The notes under the pieces were generated by a model. It worked only from the letters and a program-made list of their open reading frames with translations. It was not told where the DNA came from and did no database searches. The translations under genes were made by a program, and so were the position numbers. A stretch of DNA of 64,000 nt from Amyloporia xantha (lineage: Eukaryota > Basidiomycota > Agaricomycetes > Polyporales > Adustoporiaceae). The stretch lies in assembly GCA_036971615.1 (NCBI GenBank), contig JAYKKR010000013.1:806001-870000 (forward strand), given 5' to 3'. Numbering within the stretch: the first letter of the stretch is position 1; every line of letters begins with the position of its first letter. This document shows positions 1 through 12,280 of this stretch, piece after piece.

Positions 1-1017
1 ATGCAGTTGCACGTTTGACCAGAGAGCGGAGACTTCCAGTTGTTCTATCACATCATCGCTTCCGTGTTTGCTGATTCCCGGCCCCGATTTCTCACTCCTT
101 TACTCAACCGCCGGATAGTCTGGAACAAGCCGAGAAAGCCGACCAAATATTTCTGTGTGTTCCAGACATGAACCCGCCGCACCACTGGACTCGGAGTCGA
201 GGGACTTCCACTGCGTCGATATCCGAAATTCTGAATTCTTTACGTCGAACCACTGAGAACCTAGCAGAAATATACGGTCTTGACAGCGTTAGAACCTCAG
301 CCATGTGGAGCTCTTTGCAGAAAGACAGAGAACCCTAGGTAGCCGACGAGAATTAATCCCGCATCAGCAAAGGCTAGGTTCCCCGAGTCGAGAAACGTCT
401 TTTGTACGTGTTATTTGACTTTTTGCCGCCTACTTGGGTTTCGTAGAATTCTATGCGCGTTTCGGCTGCTACGTACTTCGTTCCGCCATGGCATTACCCC
501 GCCACGGAGGAGAGCATAGGAGCGATAGAAAACCGGCTCTCAACTTTCACGTACTCCGTTCCAAGATGGATGATCTCCGAGACCTGCAGCTGTTGTCGGT
601 CTTCCTATGTCATTCTCTTACCATCACCTGCCCATCTACTATGAATCAAGTCTATGATCTAGACTCAGCTAGCTATGAATATACGATTATACGTACAGGC
701 GATATCGGTGCTTATCATAATGAAGTATGACACGCAGAACAACCGGATAATGATCTATGAGCTCACGGATGTCGAGTACAGCTGATCTTGTATACGACAC
801 TGTAAAAATTGACCTTCCAGTAGGCGATTCTGTTACGGTCCTGAGACCAGACGGAGGCGCGCGCGGACGTCGGACGGGAACATTGAATCTGGAGATCGAG
901 GATACTCTTTCTCCAGCCCGGCTGAGAGATAAAGAGTCATGTCAGCCTCTGCTCCCCTCTACTACATACTTCCTGTTTCCCCCTTCCTGTCCCCACTAAG
1001 ACATACATTGTCTACGA
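1..1017. other. Intergenic, no gene recognised
   Basis: Short open frames exist on both strands, the longest about 98 codons, but none resembles a known family or shows a convincing exon structure. The last 100 bases before 1018 are pyrimidine-rich (CCCCTC, TTTCCCCC tracts), as is common in basidiomycete promoters, and probably belong to the promoter of the transporter gene that follows. Confidence 0.5.
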
Positions 1018-2894
1018 ATGGCGCGAGGAAGGGAAGACACACCTGATGAACAGACTGCTCTTCTCTCGGGTGGGAAGAGAGCCCCGAAAGCAGCGCCTCC
1101 GCCCATAACGCCGCTCCCCAGACTACAGATCGGCATTCTCCTGCTGCTGCAGTTGGCAGAGCCCATCACGTCGCAATGCATCTATCCATTCATCAATCAA
1201 GTGAGTTGCGTCTTGCCGCTCATCTCTACGATGCTGCTCAACCGTCTGGCAGCTTGTCCGCGAGTTAGACATCACAGGTGGAGACGAGAGGAAGGTCGGG
1301 TATTATGCGGGGATGATCGTACGTGCTCTCGCTATGTTTGCATGCGATACTGAGGGCTTACGCCCGAACGTCAGGAATCCGTGTTTTTCTTGACCGAGGC
1401 TATGTTCGTTCTCCAATGGTCTCGTGTATCGGATTACATTGGCCGGAAGCCAGTCCTTCTAACTGGTATGGTGGGCCTCTGTGCCTCCATGGTTCTGTTC
1501 GGTCTCTCGAAGACATTCTGGCAGCTTGTTGCGAGGTATATTATATTGTATGCCTCCTCCATACTCTATGGGCTGACAGGATACTGCTACTTCCAAGTCG
1601 CTGTCTTGTGGGCGCCTTGAACGGCAACATTGGTGTAATCAAGAGCATGATGGGTGGTACGTCTTAATTGATTTGCGAGGCTCCCAATTTCATTGATGTC
1701 AACATTTTCACTCAGAATTGACCGACTCAACCAACATGGCGCAAGGGTTTGCCTTGATGCCGGTCGTTTGGTCCGCCGGAGCGACTATCGGGTCCGTGTC
1801 TTCTCCATTTTGGGCATCTCAATAGCGTCATCGCTCATACAGCTCGCCTATCGTTCAGACCATTTATCGGGGGCCAGCTTGCAAAGCCCCATGACAGGTG
1901 GCCGCAAATATTCACCAGTCGCTTCTGGCGACAATTTCCGTACTTTCTACCTTGTGCGGTGTCTGCTTCTTTCTCCGCCTTGACATTCATTATTGCCGCG
2001 ATATTCCTGAAAGAGGTCCGTGTTGTTCCTGATCACATAAAAATCTCCCGAGTAATCACCTTCCCTTAGACCGTGCAAAGGAGACATCGCAAGAAGAAGT
2101 CTGTTCGCGTGATTGTGGACGTTGACGATGAGGTCAATATGCGAGAAGAATGCCTCGAGGACCCTGCCACGCTTCGCTCCCTCCTCGTCTGGCCAGTCAT
2201 GCTCTCCGTCGCAAACTACGGTGCACTCGCGCTCCTCGACATCGCCTACCGCGCCATCCAGCCGCTCTTCTTCTCTACGCCCATCGAGTTCGGGGGCCTC
2301 GGCCTGACACCAGCGACGATCGGTGCCGTCCTGGGCACGTTCGGGCTGATGAACGGCGTCTTCCAGGCGATGTTCTTCTCGCGCATCGTACAGCGGTTCG
2401 GTCCGAAGCGCGTGTTCATGGCGGGCATGGCGCTCTTTGCGCCTATCTTCATGCTGTTCCCGGTCATCAATGGGATGGCCAAGAAGAGCGGGATGACGAA
2501 TGCGGTCTGGGCGATGGTCCTGTTCCAGCTCGCGGTGTCTGTGATCATGGACATGTCATACGGTGAGCTCGGCAGCGTCGAATTTAGATGAAATTTAGAT
2601 GATCATGTGAAATGGCTGACGAGCCGAACAGGGTGTGTGTTCATATTCATTACCTCCTCCGCGCCCAATAAGAGGTCCCTCGGTGCAACGAACGGCATCG
2701 CGCAGCTCGTCGCTGCGCTTGTGCGTGCAACAGGACCCGCAACGGCGACGTCGCTCTTCGCATTATCCCTTGAAAACAACTGGCTTGGAGGCCATGCTGT
2801 GTATGCCATCTTCATTGTGATCACTTGCGTACTCTTCACGGTAGCCGTCCCTCTTCCGCGGGAGGCATGGGAAAAGGATGAACGACGAGCATGA
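1018..2894 (+). CDS. Major facilitator superfamily transporter
   Basis: Membrane transporter of the major facilitator superfamily, probably a drug:H+ antiporter-like or ZIFL-like fungal permease; the substrate cannot be read from sequence. Eight exons: 1018-1200, 1253-1318, 1375-1535, 1598-1653, 1716-1791, 1859-2015, 2070-2562 and 2632-2894. They sum to 1455 nt, giving 484 aa, and all junctions are GT-AG and in phase. Exon 3 carries the family's motif A (DYIGRKP, residues 103-109, with the preceding VSR). Exons 4-5 give CLVGALNGNIGVIKSMM followed by ELTD, characteristic of this DHA-like group. A charged central loop (RRHRKKKS onward) separates the two six-helix halves. The C-terminal half has repeated hydrophobic segments and ends in a short charged tail. 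The start is the first ATG, giving a short cytosolic N-terminus (TPDEQTALL). No neighbour suggests a pathway. Confidence 0.9.
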
Positions 2895-4594
2895 TGGGCG
2901 TACACGGACCATTCTGATGTGAGTAGCCTGACTTGAGTGGACACGAATAGGCATTGATGATGTTTTTCTTTCGCATTGACAGGACAAAACTGCCCCGGGG
3001 AATGGCAGAACGAATTTGATGCGTGAATGATCTGCATGTCGATGACGATCTATCTTGTATTAGAGAAAAGAGACCGAGAACACTGTTCACAATCTGTATA
3101 GTAGAACATGGTTATACTCGTGTATCGGGGTATAGATGAGCAGTAATGAAGTAGTATTATATCTGTGGTCTGTTGAGATGAACAAGAATGCTGTCGCATT
3201 TGATAGACGTGTAGTCCACGTAGCATGCAAGCAGCGGGGCATGTATCCGTCCGTATTGGGAAACCACAGAGGGTCCATACCCTTGATGATCGCGCTGCTC
3301 CACCTGAAGATACGGGGCTCATCAGTCGTATATGAATGTACTACCATTCTGGTCCAGAGTCCTCATTCGTACAATTTCGATTGAACGCAGCAGATGTCAA
3401 TGCGTATGCCGTTATCCAACAGTGCAATCTGTTCGGGAAGTGGTCCACCCTCAAATGACGAAGGCAAACCTTGAAGGGTAAACGGTGACGCTGTCCTCAA
3501 ATAAGCAATGTATCGCACCACCGGCGCGCTAGGCGCGAACCTCCCGGCCTCCGATAAGAATCGACGATGCATTGCTGCAGCACGGCTGGCAGTGCGGTTC
3601 AGCAATTGCAAGCGGGTATAGAGTCAGGTTCTCACCTATGAACTTTGTTCGGAATCTGAAACTTGCCGAGTATGAGCGGCAGACTATTTCGGTGAAAGAT
3701 GGTAAAGATAATCACGCCGGGTGCAGTGCGCATAGGTCAAAGGCAGACAAGCGAGGAAATCGACGTCAATGCATGAGAATATCTGTAATCCTGGCTCATC
3801 GAGGCGCGCAGTGCGTGTTTCCCCACCTCCTCAAGAGCCTGAGACTGAACCGTTGACCCCTCTGGACTCATTCCAGCTCCTTGAAACTGGTGTATATCGC
3901 CAGCTGTAATTGTTGGCAAGGGCACTGGCCTTTAAATAGACTTTTTGTACACATTGGTGGGACACCGCGCGGCAACGTGCTACCAAATACCGGGTACTTG
4001 GCGGATGAGTAGAACGTGTAACATACCGCAGCGAAGTTGAATTCAGGGTGTGAGATAAGCAATTGTCAATGAGGGGCAAGTGGAATCGCTATCGTCAGAG
4101 GAGCTCTCTCCATGACGGCTATGCAGCATTTTTGGGAGTCGGCGTTGCACAAGTCCGCAGCACATGTTGGGCAAGGATTCAGGGTTGGGACGCAGGAGAA
4201 AGCTGGATCTCGAAGTGCTCTGGAATGAATGAGTAGCCGTCAGTCGTCTCAGCGAGCAGTCCGCGAAATGGCAGTAATCAATTCATGGCAGTAATCAATA
4301 AAGTCGACGGCAGGTGGTACACAGCTGTAAGAGGCGCACGTGGTAATTATGGGCGGCGGGCGCGCTGATTTGCATCGGCATCGCGGCGAACGGTGGCCAA
4401 CGGGAGATCACTCAAGAAGTACGCGGGTCGGAAGGCTCCCCTAGGCTCCCTCACTTCCTCCTCCGTCTTCCACCTATTCGCCGTCGACGACTGTGTCCCT
4501 GGCATCTGCAAAACGGGGCAATTTCACCCGGCAAGAGCCATCCTACCGAGTCGAGAAATCCTCCAGCACAGAGTCGAGCAAGGGTCTTGCCTTC
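2895..4594. other. Intergenic, no gene recognised
   Basis: About 1.7 kb with only short, unrelated open frames on both strands. A minus-strand frame near 3363-3611 has protein-like composition, but I could not match it to a family or extend it through splice sites. The stretch after 4080 is presumably the promoter of the next gene. Confidence 0.4.
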
Positions 4595-5743
4595 ATGCCC
4601 ACGGTTCCATCAACATGCGTTCCGTTCTCGTCTCTGTCTGACGAGGCTCTCATCGTCCCTACGGCTATCGGTACCGGCCAGTTTCACTTCCAGGACGACA
4701 TCAGCGGGCCCACGCCGGATCCGGAGATGGACGATGTCGTGCTGGTGCCCGTGGAGACAGGGAGTGCAGTGACCGCGGTAGGTTCACATCACTGTCCCCC
4801 TCGAGCGTCTTCCTCAACTAGGACGCCCCAGACCGACATCGACCAGCCCCCGGCCGTGTCTGATAACAGATTCAGGCCGCGTATGTCGCTCGGGAGTCTC
4901 GTCCTCCACTCCCCCTCGTCCATTGTCGGCACGCCGTTCGATCTCTCCCCGCGCTTCGAGTACCCGTTCCCAGACTCGAACGAGTCGGATCTGCCGATGT
5001 CGTCGTCTCTCCCGAACTTCTCGTCCGCATCTTCCTTCTCGTCGCTTGGCGTGTCCTCGTTCGGCGCCATGTCCTCGCTGCCGTCTGCCAGCGCTTCCCG
5101 GCGACATGTGGAGATGAAGGGCTTCTCGCCGACGCATCCAAAGCTACACGCACACGCGCGCGAACCCCCGGTGCCACCTAGTCTGGCGAAGAAGCGACGG
5201 GTGATGAAGGAGAGCGTGCCACAGGTGCATAAGCACCGCGAGAGCCTTACGCGACGGCTGTCTCTCGCGGACAGGCGATCGAGCATCGAGCGGAGGCTGA
5301 GCGAGGAGACGGCCGTGAGCGATGGGGGTGTTGAGGAGAAGACACCCACACAGGCGAGTGTTGCAAAGGCGGTTGGCGGAGAGCGTGATCTTGCAATCGG
5401 GCTCAAATGCCCCTCAGAGGTGACACTATTCTCACACGGGAGCGAGCCATCGTCGCCGCTCGCTCTGCCACCGTCCGCAGAGGTTCTTGATAAGCTGTCA
5501 GATCATGAAGACGGACCATCCGCAGTCATAATCACACACGACACCCCACGCCCCGACGGTCCAGCAACCATATCTGACGAACTCCCTCCCGATCTGACAA
5601 GAACATCTACTCCTCTTGTTCTCGAGACATCAGCCCTCACTTCTGCGCCCCACACCTCCGACCCCGACGTGTCTGTGCCGTCAGATCGGGATCACGCCGC
5701 CGCCGCCATCACCACGACCACCACCGCCACTACCGACTCATGA
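4595..5743 (+). CDS. Ser/Pro-rich hypothetical protein
   Basis: Not recognised. A long single-exon frame, open from about 4445 after an in-frame TAG at 4442, ends at 5743. The first ATG in frame is at 4595 (382 aa). A GTG lies at 4493, and a short upstream exon supplying another start is possible, so the N-terminus is uncertain. The protein is low-complexity: Ser/Pro/Thr-rich throughout, with a serine-dense block (SSASSFSSLGVSSFGAMSS), a basic patch that could be a nuclear localisation signal (AKKRRVMKE), an Arg/Ser region with potential basophilic kinase sites (LTRRLSLADRRSSIERRLS), and a terminal Thr run. It looks intrinsically disordered and regulatory, possibly nuclear. A GT...AG pair at 4780-4823 was considered as an intron but would break the frame. 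High coding-like GC at third positions supports a real gene. Confidence 0.55.
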   Translation: MPTVPSTCVPFSSLSDEALIVPTAIGTGQFHFQDDISGPTPDPEMDDVVLVPVETGSAVTAVGSHHCPPRASSSTRTPQTDIDQPPAVSDNRFRPRMSLGSLVLHSPSSIVGTPFDLSPRFEYPFPDSNESDLPMSSSLPNFSSASSFSSLGVSSFGAMSSLPSASASRRHVEMKGFSPTHPKLHAHAREPPVPPSLAKKRRVMKESVPQVHKHRESLTRRLSLADRRSSIERRLSEETAVSDGGVEEKTPTQASVAKAVGGERDLAIGLKCPSEVTLFSHGSEPSSPLALPPSAEVLDKLSDHEDGPSAVIITHDTPRPDGPATISDELPPDLTRTSTPLVLETSALTSAPHTSDPDVSVPSDRDHAAAAITTTTTATTDS

Positions 5744-7080
5744 TAATGGTGACGCGGGACCTCGACATCCGTATACACGTTGCTGATCGGTCTCCGCGTC
5801 GCGCGGGCGGCTTGCTGCCCGGCGTACATTTCCATGCACCTCCTATTCGTTAGTCTCGCCTCGTCTGTTTGCTGGGTTCCACTTGGCGTCTATGTTGCAT
5901 TTGTAGGTACCGCTTGCCCTTCATTCCCCTTTTGCCTGTGCACGTCGTATTCATTTGATTTTTTCCGTTTCTCGCATTCACAAATTTACGATCCGAGATC
6001 ATCATTATACGCGAGGTCTCCGCGTCCTCTTTACGCTTGTCCACATTTCGTAACGACCCCCATTTTATCGCGTTTTGGTGGTCCGATGCATCCAGAATTT
6101 CACGCCCCGCTTATGCAGTTCGTCCCTGACGTCCCAGATTCCTTACGTCCACATTACTACCCTACCCACCACACATCTACCCCTTCTTCATCTTACCCGC
6201 CGACCCCTTATTGCATAGAACCTCCGAATACGCACGCCCACGGATATCCTCTACCTGCCTCTCCTTTCCCATTACTCTCTTTCGTTGCACATGTACATCG
6301 CTCTCGCATCCACATACACGAATGGATATCTCTGCTGTCGATACGCATGACTGGTGTGATTGAGTTTAGAGTTTCTGTGCTGTGTGCGAGTGTGGGTGCC
6401 TGCATATTCGGGATGCTCGTCCCTGAACACTCAAATGATTAACATTGTAACAGCCGGAAGCCAATCAGAATTGTAAGTACTCACCGTCATTCAGCTCGAT
6501 AGCGACCGACCAGTAACGTCGTGTCCCATGCTACTGACGATGTACGATCTACAAATGCTCCGCTTGCATTTTGCCGCGGAGCCAAACAAGTTCGACACCC
6601 TCTATGTAGCCAGCCAGCGCAGCCGCAGGCTCGAGGGATCGGTAAATCTGCGTGAAATCGGTCGTGTGTCATCGCTCCCTTGCAACATCTCGCTCTGAAA
6701 GCTAAGGCCATTGCATACACAATGACACTACAAGTCTCCGAGTGTCTGTCGAGAAATCAGTCGCATTCGTGCCTCGAGCCGTATGTTATACAATTTACCT
6801 CTGAAGCTTCGTTCCATCGATCTCCTTCCACCAAATACTCCTTTCAACCGAATCAACTGGCTGCAAACCGGGCAGAGACCGAGTGGCGGATGTAGAGATC
6901 ATGGCCCATAGTTCATCATCAACTTGTAGAGTGTGCGCAATAGATGGAGCTGCCACAGAGCGTACGAAAGTCAATAGACCTCTAGTCCTCCTCCATTCCC
7001 CTGGACTGATTAATACAGTGATGCTATTCTGTCGGCGTCACGCAGGTGGAAACTCAAGGACATAAATCCAGGGGAGACTT
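5744..7080. other. 3' flank and intergenic
   Basis: Follows the Ser/Pro-rich gene. A 220-codon open frame at 5780-6442 reads as cysteine- and hydrophobic-rich low-complexity sequence with no family signature; it is more likely 3' untranslated or non-coding. The remainder to 7080 has nothing I can name. Confidence 0.4.
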
Positions 7081-7081
7081 T

Positions 7082-8460
7082 CTACCGCAAACGGCCCCTA
7101 TTAGCAGGATTGGACGAGGCGCTACCCTGCTGGGACGGGAACCGCATATCAGCGATGGTAGCGCTATACACTCCTTTGAACAATGACGATCGTATCTCCT
7201 TGAATGCCTTCGGGGCCTCTACGCAACCGACGGCTCTCAAGACTGGCTCGTTCGAAGGCCAACGCTGCAAGTCTCCGGTGCGGAATGCCAATGAGCGACC
7301 GATCGACATACCGCATCCCCGGGTAAAGATAGACCTGACCCGTCTCCAAGCCCAGCTCTGGCGCACGCGAGATGGCCTGCGCGAGCGGTGCTATACCCGA
7401 GGTTCATATCGAAAATAGGAGTCGTGTCTGCACATACCATTCACGCCAATCTCTTCTGCTACCTTGAGCATCCTCTCGAATGCGGATGTATCGAGAGAAG
7501 AAATGTGGTCGATGAGGCGTGAATGGCACATGCATGCCCCCAGCATTGTTAAGCATATCCGTATATTGGGTGCGTACCCCATTCCTAGGCCGATAAGGGG
7601 CGCGCGGTGGATATGAAGAATTTTGCTTTTGAAAATCTGAGGAGGCGCGCTAAACGCTCGGTGCTCCTGCGCTGGAGATAATTCCTAAGAGCAGGTCTGG
7701 AGGCCCAATCTTCGCTACAGGATTGCTGTATGAGAAGATCACGCTCGCAACTTGCAGAGTCAATATACAAAACGTTCGGCTATCGGTTGAGAGCCGGTAG
7801 TAAGGAGGGTCCATACGAAGAAAGCGGCCGACTAGATAGCGACTCAGCCATTTCTCAGGATGGCTTCAAAGTGGCTGTGACGGAGAATACCCTTCAATAG
7901 TGCTGTTGATTGGTCCAAGCTTTCGTCGTGAACCGTCCATGACCGATTGCAATAATTGAAAACGTGATGTTTTACATTTACCGTCCATATAGCGGATGAA
8001 CAGCCAGACAGTTTCACTTACCTGCAGCCCGGAGATCGCGCGCAGGGCCCGGCCACCAATTGATGCAGGTACATCGATGGCGGTAATGGTAGGCACTGAC
8101 GGATTTTGTAGAGTGCTTAATACACCTCGTAGATCCAAGACCGGCGAACTTAAGGCTTCGTGATTGAGCGTAGACCAATGTGGTCAGCACCAACACAGCG
8201 AGGACCAGGTGTTGAAGATAGAATAAGGAACATTATGTACGCCGCAATTGGTGTGCGAGATGCAAGTGTATTCAGGTTCCACACCTATTCTGAAGTTGCA
8301 CAGCGTCAAGGCAATCACAGGACTCCTATGTATCTGCGAGTTAAACGCATTATACATCATGGTAAGCCAGAATCAATACCTGTAGCTGTCTTGCCAGGGA
8401 GAGCGTATCCCTGCCAGTCTGAGGCCCGTTAAACGAGAGGCGCGATAGTCCCGGACAGGT
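7082..8460 (-). pseudogene. Decayed enoyl-CoA hydratase (AUH-like)
   Basis: Relic of a crotonase-fold enoyl-CoA hydratase, closest by motif to the mitochondrial methylglutaconyl-CoA hydratase group (leucine catabolism). Read on the minus strand from 8460 down, pieces appear in family order but in changing frames: RLSFNGPQTGRDTLSLA (N-terminal NRP..KNALS-like), SSTPGPRCVGADHIGLRS (CAGAD oxyanion region, near 8160-8220), NPSVPTITAIDVPA near 8100-8130 with a frame change before GPARDLRAAGK, then TERLARLLRFSKAKFFIS near 7640, AFERMLKVAEEIGVNG near 7450, and AISRAPELGLETGQ near 7330-7370. One intron donor (CTGCAG|GTAAGTG near 8027) survives. At least four frameshifts or stops are needed, and CAGAD reads CVGAD, so no function is expected. 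The family assignment rests on several ordered short motifs rather than one long match. Confidence 0.7.
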
Positions 8461-9997
8461 CAAGGTATATTCAGACAGCAATTATGCAGTCTAAATATAT
8501 CCCAAGCTCCCATCAGAGAGCAACATCCGAGTTCTAGGGAGAGGAAGCTACGATATGCATGCATTCTATAGATGCGAGATTCTCTAAAGTTGTGTTCAAA
8601 TTGTGGCACTGTGGTCGGGAAGAGGACCCCGAACTCTCCAGAGCACCGCGGGGTCGTGGAACGTAGTGGCGGCTCGCCAGGGCTTGCCTCAAGCTCGCCT
8701 AAGATGGTTATGAAACTACATTAGTTAAGTAGTATCAGCGCCCTATGCGCTCTGGAGGTTCGCTTTATATAAACTTGTAAGTGCTGCCCTCCGCGCAGTG
8801 ATCCCGACTAGCGCCTAGTATGCGCGTCTATCCCGAGAGCATCCCGTTTTGGAAGGAGGCGGGAGGGCGCTTGTACCCGCCGCCTGCGATCTGCCAAGGT
8901 GACGAGCCAGCTGGGCTTGTGCTGGCTGACGTTGTCTTGTAGTCGCTGTTCTTATGGAACGATGAGCTCTTTTACTCTCACGCCAGCTGTTCTTTCAGCG
9001 GTCCTGCCTTCTTGCGACCGCTCTCTCAATTACCTGGGTGGTTCATATGCTAGACACTGGCAGTACATCATGAACCCACCGTCCACGACGACACTGGTAA
9101 GAAGTTTGACGTATCCATTCACTTCACTTCACTGATTTGAAGGTCGTCCGTCAGGAAGACCGTGATTAGATATGTCATGGTTCGGACATCGGCTTCGCCA
9201 ACTTGAATCCCGCAATATCACTCAGCGGTTGGAATGCTCGGCGTGCGCGCAAAAGCTCCGCTGCCTCCATCCTGGAGGTTCCGAGCTGTGAGTAAGCCCT
9301 GTTTTTTTTGCTGAGTGGAACTACTTCGAATGCGTGCCGATGTATGTGTGTGCTGCCCTGTTGCAATTTGTCCTAGCTTTCAGCCTTGAGGCCCAATTTC
9401 CGAGTCCCTATTCAAAGCTGTTGACTCTGTCGGAAATATCACTGTCCGGCTTTTGGTTAGATATGGCGCCCGCTGATGCTACATTCTGTGGCAAATTGAA
9501 TGTCCTGCGGCCCCCAATTGCATCGCTTTCTCTGCGTGCTGATGAGTGAATTTCGGGCTGAACTTGTTTTGCGGACTCTTCTGTTGCGCTCTATCCCGCT
9601 GCGTGAGCGATGATGCCTCTTCCGTGATGCTATGCTGAAAATTTGATTCACCGCTGACAACAAGATCTGTAGGTGTCTCGGCCCGATAAGGCCATCAATT
9701 GGCGGTGATTCTCAGAGTTCTGCTTTGTCCGTTTTTGTACGCCTTGTATTTTTTATCACCGCTTTGAGGACAACAACAGCACCTCATGGGCGCTTGGCCA
9801 AAGCGGTGACGCTAGCCGACAACAGTGGCGCGAAGCCTGGGTTAATCCGATGTATATTCAAATCATTATCTCCCAGCCACAGAACATAATCTTATAGGAT
9901 ATTCTGAAGCCGCCACAGCACGATACAACTTTTCCTTCCACCACGGAGCTTACTCGACTATTACACCTGGATCAGCTTTGAATTTGCCCCGTACATC
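8461..9997. other. Intergenic, no gene recognised
   Basis: About 1.5 kb. A TATATAAA-like stretch occurs near 8764 and a 78-codon frame at 8899-9135, but neither connects to a recognisable gene. The last part before 9998 is presumably the promoter of the small gene that follows. Confidence 0.4.
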
Positions 9998-10591
9998 ATG
10001 CAAAACGAACAACCTCGTAGACATCCGCTCGTCGCCGCATGGCTGGATAGGCTGTGGCAGTCAGTTGTAGGTCGACCTTCGTCGACCACCGCCCCGTCTA
10101 TCTCACGACCTGCTACACCCGAAGCACTCCCACAAAATGAAGAAGAAGCTCTTGTTTCAAAGAATGGTCCCTCGCCGTCGGATTTGCTGGAGGAGTTCTA
10201 CGAACGCAGGGAGGTGGAAGACAAGCTAGTACGCCCCTCCAGTAGATTCGTCTGTCTTTGTGTCACTCACCTCGTATTTCCATAGGCATTGCCCGCGGAA
10301 GGTCACTCACACAAGCTGGAGAATGACATGTACTCGCCACCCCCTATGCCATACGTGGACCCTAGGGTTGCCATGAGGAAGAGCGCGTGCGGACGAGAGA
10401 ACGCTACAATCGGACTCGCGGAAGAGTTGCGGTTAGGTCGCCACTTCCCTGGGGATGAAATAGTGATATACAGTGCTTGGAAGACCAAAAAAGCGCGTCG
10501 CGCTCCGATTGCACCATTCTACACCCCAGGTACGCAGGAAGAAACCTTCAAAGAATTCGTTGTCGCATTGCTCGGCAATGATGAACTCTGA
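9998..10591 (+). CDS. Small hypothetical protein, two exons
   Basis: Not recognised. Exons 9998-10228 and 10286-10591, separated by a 57-nt GT-AG intron (GTACGC...CATAG), sum to 537 nt, giving 178 aa; the frame is kept across the junction. There is no signal peptide or membrane segment. The N-terminal third has an amphipathic start (HPLVAAWLDRLWQSV) followed by a Ser/Pro/Thr linker. Then comes an acidic segment (PSDLLEEFYERREVEDKL), and the second exon is mixed charge with a basic patch (WKTKKARRAPIAPFY). The intron phase and the absence of stops support a real gene. Composition suggests a small cytosolic or nuclear protein, but I assign no function. Confidence 0.55.
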
Positions 10592-12138
10592 ACGTCTGGA
10601 AAGAGGTTAGTTGCTCTTCCGATGCTGCAGCGACGGGCTTGACGAGCGCACAGCCATCTAGTGTGCCAACTTATTACGCCGAGAGACGACTGCGCGAGCT
10701 CAAAACGTCGGTCCCAAGAGCACCGAAGGAGAGTCGAATCATCGGCCATGTCTGTGAACCGCGCACATTTCTACGGATTACGATTTGGACGACGACTTCT
10801 CGGACTCTCTGTGGCGCCTTGGCACCCTGTCGCTCAAATCTAGGTGTTACGTCGTGCTGTCATGGACGCCTAAAATTACATCTTTCGATCTACAGAGAGG
10901 TGTCGAAGACCTGTCTGCTTTGGAAGGCTGGTTATCGAGACCTCTTCTGCGAGAGATCATGCACTGTTCATATTTTCCTACTATGTACTGTGTTCTGTAT
11001 CAAGTCTATAATATATCACGTCAAAGCGTCCTTTAGCTACTTTCCAACCGTGCAGCAATCTACATTCCTATCTATATTCTCAATTTTCTGAACAATTAAT
11101 TGCCTGTCGGTTTCTATTCATGTTCGAAGTCCCCTTCCCTTCACTTCCTTGTCGTTCCTTTGTTCTGGACACGTTGACCAACCCCCCTCCCACAGACACT
11201 CGGATCCCGCTGCTGTGGTACCGCCGACCTCGAGGCATCACCTTCCAGTGGTCTACTGCGCTCACGGCAAACAGCCCAGATCCCCTTCGGAATTTGTAGA
11301 CGTTGCCAGTGGCGTGAAACAAGGACGTCCAGGCGTGATAACGGGTTCTGCCCCAAAAAGGCGATGGTTGCTGCCTCATGCTATCCCAATACATCTGGAA
11401 GTCTCCGCCGAGCTACAGGAAATGAAGTGATTATAGGACAGGCTTTTGTGGGTCCGCACTTACGTCTATTTTGGCTTCGAGTGCTGATTCTTTGCACCGC
11501 TTTTCGGTGCCTGACTCAGCGGATCTGGTTGAGGGCATCGGCCAAACGGGGAGATTCGCACCGTCCGCGAACCTCGGCTTGGTACGGCGTCCTCCATCCC
11601 TCCATCCCCACACCTCCTTCCTTCCAATATAGCATAAATGCAGCCGGCGAAGGCTACAACTTGGGACTGCGAGCTTTACTGCTCTCCTCCCAGGTCTCAG
11701 GGAAGGGAGCCAACGGGAGATTGATCTGTGCGACGCGGTCACGAGAGCACAATGCAATACGCGCAGCACCGCGCCCTAGCCAATCCCCTTCGCTTCTCCT
11801 GATAGCCGATGCCCGAAATGAAGAGGCAGCCACAGAGACAAAGGTCGTCAACACGCCATACTACTTCCCGTGTTCGATGTCCTCCTTTGGGCTTTGCTGA
11901 GGTTCCGCACCAGCTTCTATTGATGAAACGTATCAAATGCTCCGCTCCACAATCTGGATGTGCGCAAACTGAGGTTGTCGCAGTCCACACGCCTCGCGTG
12001 CACGCTGAAAGAAAATTACCTCAGCCTACGTCCGGTAGAGTATATATAGAGGGTTACCGGCTGGGTCAAGCTCATCACCAACCAACTCCCTCTTCCATCG
12101 TCTAACTCGACTCCCCAGTTCTCCTAACCAACATTACG
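10592..12138. other. Intergenic, promoter of zinc-finger gene at the end
   Basis: No coding sequence recognised in 1.5 kb. Several overlapping frames of 80-180 codons in 10640-11900 run on both strands without family resemblance. The distal end contains the TATA-type promoter annotated separately. Confidence 0.4.
12039..12048 (+). promoter_or_regulatory. TATA box of zinc-finger gene
   Basis: AGAGTATATATAGAGG lies about 90-100 nt upstream of the ATG at 12139, followed by a CT-rich stretch (CTCCCTCTTCCATC) typical of fungal transcription start regions. Confidence 0.5.
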
Positions 12139-12280
12139 ATGAATTTCGAACACTTTGACTTCGAAACGTACGACATCTTCGACCCAACTCAGCAGGGCCC
12201 CCTCGACCCTGCAATAGTTGCGCTGTTAGACCAGGTCGACTGGAAGGCCGAGCTTCCTCCTGCAGATAACACTTGGCCTA
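12139..12280 (+). pseudogene. C2H2 zinc-finger gene, 5' part (split by transposon)
   Basis: First 47 codons of a gene interrupted by the Plavaka element that begins at 12281. The N-terminus is acidic and Phe/Asp-rich (MNFEHFDFETYDIFDPTQQ), as in many transactivation regions. The reading frame reaches ...NTWP and then runs into the element's terminal repeat. Joining base 12280 to 23872, which drops the element and one copy of the TA duplication, continues the same frame into WPTGDMALAGQ of the 3' part. The pre-insertion gene can therefore be reconstructed without any other change. As it stands the transcript would read into the element and stop after about 50 further codons. Confidence 0.85.

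Noticed and set aside
3363..4079. Minus-strand protein-like frames as a possible gene
   Set aside because: Adjacent frames could not be joined with splice sites and no family motif was recognised.
4780..4823. Possible intron (GTAGGTTC...CTAG) in the Ser/Pro-rich gene
   Set aside because: 44 nt, and removal shifts the frame into a stop; the unspliced frame stays open for another 300 codons.
5780..6442. 220-codon open frame after the Ser/Pro-rich gene
   Set aside because: Composition is erratic, with no domain, and it lies directly in the 3' flank of the preceding gene.
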